Shown piece after piece: positions 61,401 to 64,000 of a DNA stretch of 64,000 nt (the stretch's first letter is position 1; every line of letters starts with the position of its first letter). The notes beneath the pieces are model-generated. The model ran no database searches, was not told where the DNA came from, and saw nothing but the letters and a program-made list of their open reading frames with translations. Where the stretch lies: positions 94,880-158,879 of the forward strand of contig NZ_JALLAN010000012.1 in assembly GCF_023062595.1 (NCBI RefSeq), read 5' to 3'. A program made the position numbers and the translations under genes. This stretch comes from Arthrobacter rhizosphaerae (GTDB taxonomy: Bacteria > Actinomycetota > Actinomycetes > Actinomycetales > Micrococcaceae).

Positions 61401-63863
61401 TCAGCGAGCAGGCCGAAGTTCGATTTCTGTTGGAGAGGAATCAATGGTTAACGTCGCGTCCGCATACCCTTCAGCTGTGACCGTGATGGTCACGGCGCCT
61501 GGCTTGGCTCCGGCACGAACGACCGCGAGGGCTTGGCCGTGGTAGGTGAATGAGACATTTCCAAGGTAGTCGCAGGGCGCTGCAGGATTGGCCGATCCTA
61601 ATCCCTGCAGTGTCGCCGGCCCTTGGACAGCCACGGCTACTTCCACGTCCATATTGGGATTGGGGCGGTTTTCCTCGTCCACCAGCGTGATCTCCAGGTG
61701 CAGCAGGTCGATAGTGTTGGCGGTGATCGAGGCCCGGTCGGCTGAAAGCCTCAGTTTGGCCGGTGCGTTAGCCGTTATTAGCTTCCGGCGACCCAGTTCG
61801 GCGCCGTTGCGGTACGAAACGACTTCCAGGACACCGGGTTCGAATGGGACGATGGTTTGTACGAGGTAATCGCGGTTGACTCCGACCTTTTCGGTGGCCA
61901 CGACAGCGTCATTGAGGACGAACTGCACTTCATCACCCGAGGCATAGGCTTCCACGTGCATGGGAGTTCCTGGGTCGACATCCCAGGTCCAGGACGGTGC
62001 TACATCTGACCAGGTCCACGCTTTGGGTTCGATGACGTAACCGTCATCGCGGGGAGTTCGTACGCCGACGTAGGGGACATCGGTCAGTCCAAAGACGATT
62101 TCCCGGTAGTAGGAGATGGGCTTGCGCTGGCCGATGAGGTCTATGTCCCCGCACACGGCAGCTATCCACGGGAACGGGGCGCGGTGTTCCTGGGAATCCT
62201 CGGGGTACACGTGCCGGCCCGTACCGACCTCCCCCAGGAAGTCCCACCCGGTCCAGGTGAAATCACCGAGTACGTTGTTTCTCTCAAGAATCATCTTCCA
62301 CAGACGGTCAATGTGTGTCGGAAATGATTCCGAGTTGAAGTAGATGCGATTGGGGAATTCGTCCTTGTCTACTTCGTAGCGCGCGTCTCCATAATTTAAA
62401 CCGACGATGTCGAGCACGGATGCCGGCTCCAGCAGCCGCTCACCGAGGAGTTCCGAGGCCATGACCCGGTTCATGAGGTGAGTCACTTGGCCCAGATAAT
62501 CATTGAGTCCCCGAATGGTGGAGCTGTCCTGATTGACCTCGGCGCGGAGTTCCGGGACCTTGTCCCTTGCCATGTACATTCCCTGCAGGGCGTGGGTCAC
62601 GATCCGGGTTGGGTCCTGCTCACGGGTTCGTTCTGCAAGCAATCGCCCCCACCGGGCGCCATGCCGGGTCCCCGCTTCGATAATTTCGTTTCCGATGGAG
62701 TACATGATGACGCTCGGATGATTGAAATCCTTCGCTACCATCGCGTCAATATCGCGCTCCCACCACTGGGGGAACGACCGGGAGTAGTCATCCGTGGATT
62801 TGGACACCGACCACATGTCGAACGCCTCGTCGAACACCAGCATTCCCAGCCGATCACAGGCGTCGAGCATCGCCACGCTCATCGGGTTGTGTGCTGAGCG
62901 TATCGCGTTGAAGCCCGCAGCCTTCATCCGCTGAACGCGCCGCATAGCGGCGTCGGCGAACTCTGCGGCGCCGAGCACACCGTGGTCATGGTGGAGTGCA
63001 GCCCCTCGAAGCTTGGTGGGTTTGCCGTTCAGCCTGAGCCCGCGGACGGGGTCAACGGTGACACTTCGGATGCCGAACGTCGTTGATGCACGGTCTATGC
63101 GCCCGTTCTCGTCCGTGATGCTGACAGTCGCGTGGTAGAGGGCAGGGCTGTCCGGGCTCCACAGCGACGGTTCCGGCACATACGTCCGCTGATGCGAGGT
63201 CAAAGTCTCGTTGGGTAGGAGGGTGACTTTGGATTTCTCTGAGACCACCTCCTCGCCTGCGTCGTTATGGATTTCCAGCGAGAGTTCGGCTGTGCGGGTG
63301 GTTAGCCCTTTATTCGCGACGGTTGATCTGACCACGACAGTGGCGAGCTCGTCGTCAACGTCCGGGGTGGACACCCGCAATCCTGTGGGCGTCAGGTGCA
63401 TGAGCTCACCAATGAGCAGATGCACCGGGCGGTAGATCCCGCCGCCTGGATACCACCGCGAGTCTTCATGGGAGCGAGCATCGACGCGAATGGTGTTGGT
63501 CTCACCGTAGTTCAGGAAGGGGTCCGCTTCGATGTGGAACGAGGAGTAGCCGTTGCTCCACTGGCCAGCGAAAGCTCCGTTGAGGTAGACCATGGCGTCC
63601 CGGTAGACGCCCTCGAATTCGAAGGTGATGCGTTTGGAGGCCCAGTCAGCTGGTACGTCAAACTGTTTTTCGTATGTCCAGGTGCCGCCGTCGAAATAGC
63701 CGGAAGGCGCGCCGCCTGTCCCACCTGGTGTGCGGCCGCTGGCGAGCATTGCATCGTGGGGGAGGTCGACGAGGTTGTCACTTGGTGGCGCCACTTTGAT
63801 GGCTTCATGGACGGAAACCAGAGGGCCGAACTGCCACTCTCGGTTGAACGGGATGCGTTTCAT
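61401..63863 (-). CDS. Beta-galactosidase-type GH2 enzyme (intact, cassette C)
   Basis: An 820-residue GH2 enzyme. The order is sugar-binding jelly roll (FNREWQFGPL, TWTYEKQFDVPADW, FEFEGVYRDAMVYLNG), Ig-like domain, and a TIM barrel with LRGAALHHDHGVLGAAE, IRSAHNP, MYSIGNEI (acid/base Glu393) and IYFNSESFP (probable nucleophile Glu512), then WTGWDFLGE and C-terminal DUF4982-like and Ig-like domains (DEVQFVLNDAVVATEKVG). It has no signal peptide. AAGGAAC lies before ATG 63863. It is the intact paralogue of the broken GH2 at 43248-44718. GH2 with this C-terminus acts on beta-galactosides or related beta-glycosides; precise linkage is open. Confidence 0.93.
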   Translation of the reverse strand: MKRIPFNREWQFGPLVSVHEAIKVAPPSDNLVDLPHDAMLASGRTPGGTGGAPSGYFDGGTWTYEKQFDVPADWASKRITFEFEGVYRDAMVYLNGAFAGQWSNGYSSFHIEADPFLNYGETNTIRVDARSHEDSRWYPGGGIYRPVHLLIGELMHLTPTGLRVSTPDVDDELATVVVRSTVANKGLTTRTAELSLEIHNDAGEEVVSEKSKVTLLPNETLTSHQRTYVPEPSLWSPDSPALYHATVSITDENGRIDRASTTFGIRSVTVDPVRGLRLNGKPTKLRGAALHHDHGVLGAAEFADAAMRRVQRMKAAGFNAIRSAHNPMSVAMLDACDRLGMLVFDEAFDMWSVSKSTDDYSRSFPQWWERDIDAMVAKDFNHPSVIMYSIGNEIIEAGTRHGARWGRLLAERTREQDPTRIVTHALQGMYMARDKVPELRAEVNQDSSTIRGLNDYLGQVTHLMNRVMASELLGERLLEPASVLDIVGLNYGDARYEVDKDEFPNRIYFNSESFPTHIDRLWKMILERNNVLGDFTWTGWDFLGEVGTGRHVYPEDSQEHRAPFPWIAAVCGDIDLIGQRKPISYYREIVFGLTDVPYVGVRTPRDDGYVIEPKAWTWSDVAPSWTWDVDPGTPMHVEAYASGDEVQFVLNDAVVATEKVGVNRDYLVQTIVPFEPGVLEVVSYRNGAELGRRKLITANAPAKLRLSADRASITANTIDLLHLEITLVDEENRPNPNMDVEVAVAVQGPATLQGLGSANPAAPCDYLGNVSFTYHGQALAVVRAGAKPGAVTITVTAEGYADATLTIDSSPTEIELRPAR

Positions 63864-63868
63864 CTACA

Positions 63869-64000
63869 GTTCCTTCATTTATAGATCGCTATCTTCGCGG
63901 TGACGGCAGCTTACTTCACTCCACCTGCGGTCAGGTCGGAGCGCCAGTAGCGCTGAAGGATGGAGAAAGCGATGAGCAGGGGGATGACCGCTAGGAGGGA
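63869..64000. repeat. Exact direct repeat shared by cassettes B and C (right copy, open at window edge)
   Basis: Identical to 57456-57587. It runs into the window boundary, so the full length of the duplication is unknown; it probably includes more of the permease gene. Confidence 0.95.
63911..64000 (-). CDS. ABC transporter permease, MalG-like, 3' end only (cassette C)
   Basis: The last 29 codons and stop of a permease whose 5' part lies beyond the window. The visible residues (ending RYWRSDLTAGGVK) and the nucleotides are identical to the cassette B permease. It implies a further binding-protein/permease set outside the window, feeding the intact GH2 gene 47 nt downstream. Confidence 0.9.
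   Translation of the reverse strand, partial: SLLAVIPLLIAFSILQRYWRSDLTAGGVK

Noticed and set aside
1..64000. CRISPR arrays, prophage genes, insertion sequences or a defence island
   Set aside because: No regularly spaced repeats, cas-like genes, phage structural genes or intact transposases are seen; the repeats present are gene duplications.

Overview
The window looks like chromosomal DNA of a high-GC actinobacterium of the Micrococcaceae (Arthrobacter / Pseudarthrobacter type). This is inferred from protein flavour, codon use and gene order; no rRNA, tRNA or other taxonomic marker is present. Almost the whole window is a carbohydrate-utilisation region for rhamnose-, arabinose- and galactose-containing glycans. 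It encodes three GH78 alpha-L-rhamnosidases, three GH43-type enzymes, GH3, two GH42 and one intact GH2 galactosidase (plus one broken GH2), two near-identical acetylxylan-esterase-type deacetylases, a secreted alpha/beta hydrolase, a sulfatase with its formylglycine-generating enzyme, three sugar ABC transporters without their own ATPases (plus the start of a fourth), one MFS transporter and several LacI/IclR/TetR regulators.

Region by region. 1-4837 (+): the end of an SDR gene, a dehydratase remnant, then GH78 and GH43. 5137-14085 (-): one seven-gene operon (IlvD/Edd dehydratase, FAD/Fe-S oxidase, SDR, IclR, SMP-30 lactonase, FAH-type hydrolase, Zn-dehydrogenase) that reads as a complete non-phosphorylative oxidation route for a 6-deoxy sugar (L-rhamnose or L-fucose) to pyruvate and lactate. 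14348-27673: GH3, a LacI repressor divergent from a second GH78, a GH43_24-like enzyme, a class-C serine hydrolase, a sensorless LacI-type HTH protein, GH42 and an MFS transporter. 27964-33467 (-): secreted hydrolase and an ABC transporter. 34580-38790 (-): GH43 and a third GH78. 39149-52439: two inverted near-identical deacetylase genes flanking cassette A (transporter, broken GH2, GH42), pseudogenes, a TetR gene and an ABM-domain protein. 53982-64000 (-): cassette B (transporter, sulfatase, 72-aa ORF, FGE, YidH, DUF202) and the beginning of cassette C (permease end, intact GH2).

Regulation is partly visible. A GTAGAACGTT-type palindromic operator recurs in front of GH3, GH78, GH43_24 and the 33-kb transporter operon, with a related copy before the secreted hydrolase, often next to or over recognisable promoter elements; the LacI protein at 16929-17999 is the obvious candidate. 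Cassettes A and B share a different conserved 30-nt operator-like block in front of their binding-protein genes and a conserved stem-loop between binding protein and permease.

The most striking architecture is cassette evolution in the last 24 kb. Cassettes B and C share an exact repeat of at least 132 nt (57456-57587 = 63869-64000) whose identity stops 6 nt before the GH2 start codon, so a sulfatase module appears to have replaced a GH2 gene behind a retained ribosome-binding site. In cassette A the GH2 gene has lost 989 nt between two short direct repeats. The FGE carries a sulfatase-like CSPAR motif in its own N-terminus, and a 72-codon ORF is overlap-coupled between sulfatase and FGE. I did not find a CRISPR array, prophage, insertion sequence or known defence system.
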